Below are positions 12,546-14,367 of a stretch of DNA of 14,367 nt, piece by piece. The stretch's first letter is position 1, and each line of letters starts with the position of its first letter. The translations under genes were made by a program, and so were the position numbers. Source of the stretch: Candidatus Omnitrophota bacterium (GTDB lineage: Bacteria > Omnitrophota > Gorgyraeia > Gygaellales > Profunditerraquicolaceae). The notes below the pieces were generated by a model, which had not been told where the DNA came from, ran no database searches, and worked only from the letters and a program-made list of their open reading frames with translations. The stretch spans positions 1 to 14,367 of the forward strand of contig JAQUSM010000012.1 in NCBI GenBank assembly GCA_028715095.1, read 5' to 3'.

Positions 12546-13118
12546 TTATTTAACCATTCTGACATCATCTATATAAACAATACCGGATTTTTCTTTCGCG
12601 TTCCATTCTTCGACGGTAAAAGACAGGGTTTTCATTTGAGCCCAATCGTTGATTTTGGCAAATCGGCTTAAATTTATCTCATGGTTTCTCCATTTTTCCG
12701 AGATATCTTTAATATAAATCTCCGACTTTTCGTTAAAACGATTGATAAACTCCACTCTTAAAGCAAATATATCTTTAGGGTTGGTTTTTCTTGCCGCAAA
12801 AACCAAAGTTTTATATTTAGACAGGTTTAATTGTTTAAGTTCCAGCGAGAAAGTTTCTTTTTTGGCGGGGTCAAAATTAAAATTTAATTTAGCGGTGTCC
12901 TGGAATAAAAATAAGGCGATATGCGCGTTATGATTACGGTAGTTAAGGTTGGAGTAAGCGATACCGCTGCCTAAGCCTAAAACCAGCAGTAATCCGACGA
13001 GGATTAAATTACGGATTGGTTTTGGATACGCTTTTGATTTGCGTTTTTTCTTTGATGATTTAGAAGAGGCATCCAGGTAAATATTCGCCAGATGCTCATA
13101 GATTTCTTTCTTGTCCAT
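12546..13118 (-). CDS. Single-pass membrane protein with galactose-binding-like outer domain
   Basis: This 190-aa protein has a cytoplasmic N-terminus (1-36) with a short acidic/aliphatic helix (KEIYEHLANIYLDA) and a polybasic stretch (SKSSKKKRKSKAYPKP). One membrane helix follows (about 37-55, ILVGLLLVLGLGSGIAY), then an exported beta-rich domain (about 65-190). That domain has the look of CBM11/CIA30 galactose-binding-like sandwiches: LNLSKYKTLVFAAR, FALRVEF, WRNHEINLSRF and a final GIVYIDDVRM. The positive-inside rule gives N-in/C-out. It is the first gene behind a strong promoter and precedes the ParA-CBM48 gene by 37 nt. The basic tail could contact ParA or DNA, which is inference. No Shine-Dalgarno is visible; the mRNA appears nearly leaderless. 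Confidence 0.75.
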   Translation of the reverse strand: MDKKEIYEHLANIYLDASSKSSKKKRKSKAYPKPIRNLILVGLLLVLGLGSGIAYSNLNYRNHNAHIALFLFQDTAKLNFNFDPAKKETFSLELKQLNLSKYKTLVFAARKTNPKDIFALRVEFINRFNEKSEIYIKDISEKWRNHEINLSRFAKINDWAQMKTLSFTVEEWNAKEKSGIVYIDDVRMVK

Positions 13119-13128
13119 TTGAATCTAT

Positions 13129-13157
13129 TTTATAACACAAAAGCCAAGCTGTGTCAA
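13129..13157 (-). promoter_or_regulatory. Strong promoter of the ParA-CBM48 operon
   Basis: On the minus strand, TTGACA (13157-13152), a 17-nt spacer and TATAAA (13134-13129) form a near-consensus sigma-70 promoter with a TGTG extension before the -10. The -35 overlaps the TGA stop of the GH57 gene. Transcription would begin about 4 nt before ATG 13118, so the leader is very short. Confidence 0.82.
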
Positions 13158-14367
13158 GGGTTTAGATAAGTCGGCGCGTCCTGTTTAATCAATTTATAGA
13201 AATTAGTCAAGTGCAGCCGGAACAGGCGGTCAAATGAACCATCGGGGTCTTCTCCTGCCCACCAAAACCAGTCGCTCCCCTCTAAAATATACATTTGTTT
13301 CCAGGCCAGTCCGCCTGGCGCCTCTTTAGACCGCTCCAGGGCTTTTCTGGCATCCGCCAGCCATTCCCAGCATTTTACTTTACTGGGGTTGCCTATCCAT
13401 TTTCCGAATTCACCATAGATCCAGGAACCTGCGCTTAAGCGTTTGATTTCAGCTTTTGCGGGGCTAAGTTTTAAATACTCATCTATGGTTGTTGTTTTTA
13501 CGAAATCGCTGTCTGAAATCCGCTGATAAAATAATTCCAGGAAATCATGGCCGTCATTGCGGAAGAATTCCCAGGCGTTTTCTCCGTCCATAGCGATGGT
13601 AACTAAAGTATCCTTACCCTTAAATGCCTTGTTGATATTCTCTAAATGCCCCATGAAATCATTTACCGCGTCAGTTTCTTTCATGCTGTGGTAATTAAAA
13701 CCTATTAAGTCCGAAAGGTTCCGGTCGCGAAAAACGATGTTAAGCTGTCCTTTCTTTCTTTTTAAAAGGTGGGGTTGATACAGGAGTTTAGTGTCGCGCC
13801 TTTTTAATTTTAAAGATTTGAACAGGATTGCTTCATCTGTAACGATCCAATTTATGCCGGATTCAATGATAAACGGCAGGATATGTTCGCTTACCGCTTC
13901 TTCCGACGGCCACATGCCCCGGGGGGATGCGCCAAATCTTTGTTTGTAGAATTCTACCGCGCTTTCAATATGTTCTTTGGCGTCGAGCGGATAGTTAAAT
14001 TCTTTTTTTGGCAGGCTTGTTTTCTTGTTTGCCTCTTTGGCAATATTGGTATTACACAATAAAGGAAGAATCGGATGGTAATATGGAGTAACGCTTATTT
14101 CAATCTGCTTATTTTCTTTAAAAAGCCGGTATGCAGGGATGATCTCTTTTAATATGAGCAGCTGCTTATCTAAAACAATATGCTTGTCCTCTTCCTTGAA
14201 AAACCTCTCTTTGGCTGCCACTTTTCTTAGCTCGGGGACCTTCTGCCGGAATGACGGGTCTATCCAGGCTAAGTTAAAGTAAAGCTACAGGTCAAGATAA
14301 TCCTGAGTTGAAAATTCCGTATTACGTTGTTTTTTAAGGTAAAGCTCATAATAGCGGGGGAAAGTTG
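13154..14367 (-). pseudogene. GH57 glycosidase gene, 5' end outside window, interrupted by in-frame TAG
   Basis: The frame encodes a GH57 (COG1449-type alpha-amylase/glucanotransferase) catalytic region. Counting from GTG 14221, visible motifs are TPYYHPILPLL (45-55), RGMWPSEEAVSE (101-112, nucleophile Glu107), TIAMDGENAWE (208-218, general acid Asp212) and EGSDWFWWAGED near the end. Reading on toward the window edge, the same frame continues with family-like sequence (YFNLAWIDPSFRQKVPELRK, before that RYYELYLKK), but a TAG at 14287-14285 lies between. CAG (Gln) is expected there, so a single C-to-T change explains it. TAG is a normal stop elsewhere in the window. The HxHQP region lies beyond the edge. 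It may be a pseudogene, a sequencing or assembly error, or a case of readthrough. A restart at GTG 14221 would lack essential motif 1. Confidence 0.8.

Noticed and set aside
14285..14287. TAG recoded as glutamine or pyrrolysine
   Set aside because: Two genes in the same window end in TAG (4707-4709 and 6533-6535), and no suppressor tRNA or pyrrolysine gene is present here. A nonsense mutation or error is simpler.

Overview
The window carries about 20 protein-coding genes. The gene mix points to an uncultured Gram-negative-type bacterium, most likely Omnitrophota (Candidatus Omnitrophica). The clues are a TIGR04073-type exosortase-associated protein, a ParA ATPase fused to a glycogen-binding domain beside a GH57 gene, a DUF2934 mini-protein and an EF-Tu-domain-II-like barrel with a lysine-rich tail. 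This assignment is inferred from gene content only. No rRNA, tRNA, CRISPR array, insertion sequence or phage gene was seen.

Layout. (1) 1-3090, plus strand: the 3' end of a Pro/Gly-repeat protein, a YbhB-type PEBP protein with two plausible starts, a GIY-YIG protein, a secreted four-EF-hand protein behind an extended -10 promoter, and a YbiT-type ABC-F ATPase. (2) 3091-7747, plus strand, tightly packed: a YgjP-like zinc peptidase, a DUF362 ferredoxin protein, an HMGL-like aldolase, a KDPG-type aldolase, a 58-aa DUF2934 protein, a TIGR04073 protein, a small Trk-like pore with an RCK_C domain, and a 35-aa membrane peptide. Several of these junctions overlap. (3) 7748-9879, plus strand: an SOS-type cassette of lexA, a DUF6504-like gene and dinB. 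An 18-bp palindrome sits between the -35 and -10 of the lexA promoter. (4) 9880-10169: a 290-bp convergent intergenic region with no convincing gene. (5) 10170-14367, minus strand: reading from the right, a GH57 glycosidase gene (cut by the window edge and interrupted by an in-frame TAG), then a strong promoter driving a single-pass membrane protein with a galactose-binding-like outer domain, a ParA-CBM48 fusion, a DUF4870-type membrane protein and the Lys-rich tail/barrel protein. A DUF134 regulator follows, behind its own repeat-rich leader.

The most interesting system is on the minus strand. A ParA-type positioning ATPase carries an AMPK-beta-like glycogen-binding domain with both signature tryptophans. 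Next to it are an alpha-glucan-type GH57 gene and a membrane protein with a polybasic cytoplasmic tail and a carbohydrate-binding-like outer domain. I propose that it positions or partitions polyglucan granules, by analogy with ParA-like proteins that position carboxysomes. This is a hypothesis. The second notable system is the lexA cassette, whose predicted operator differs from the classical E. coli, Bacillus and alphaproteobacterial LexA boxes and whose mRNA appears leaderless.
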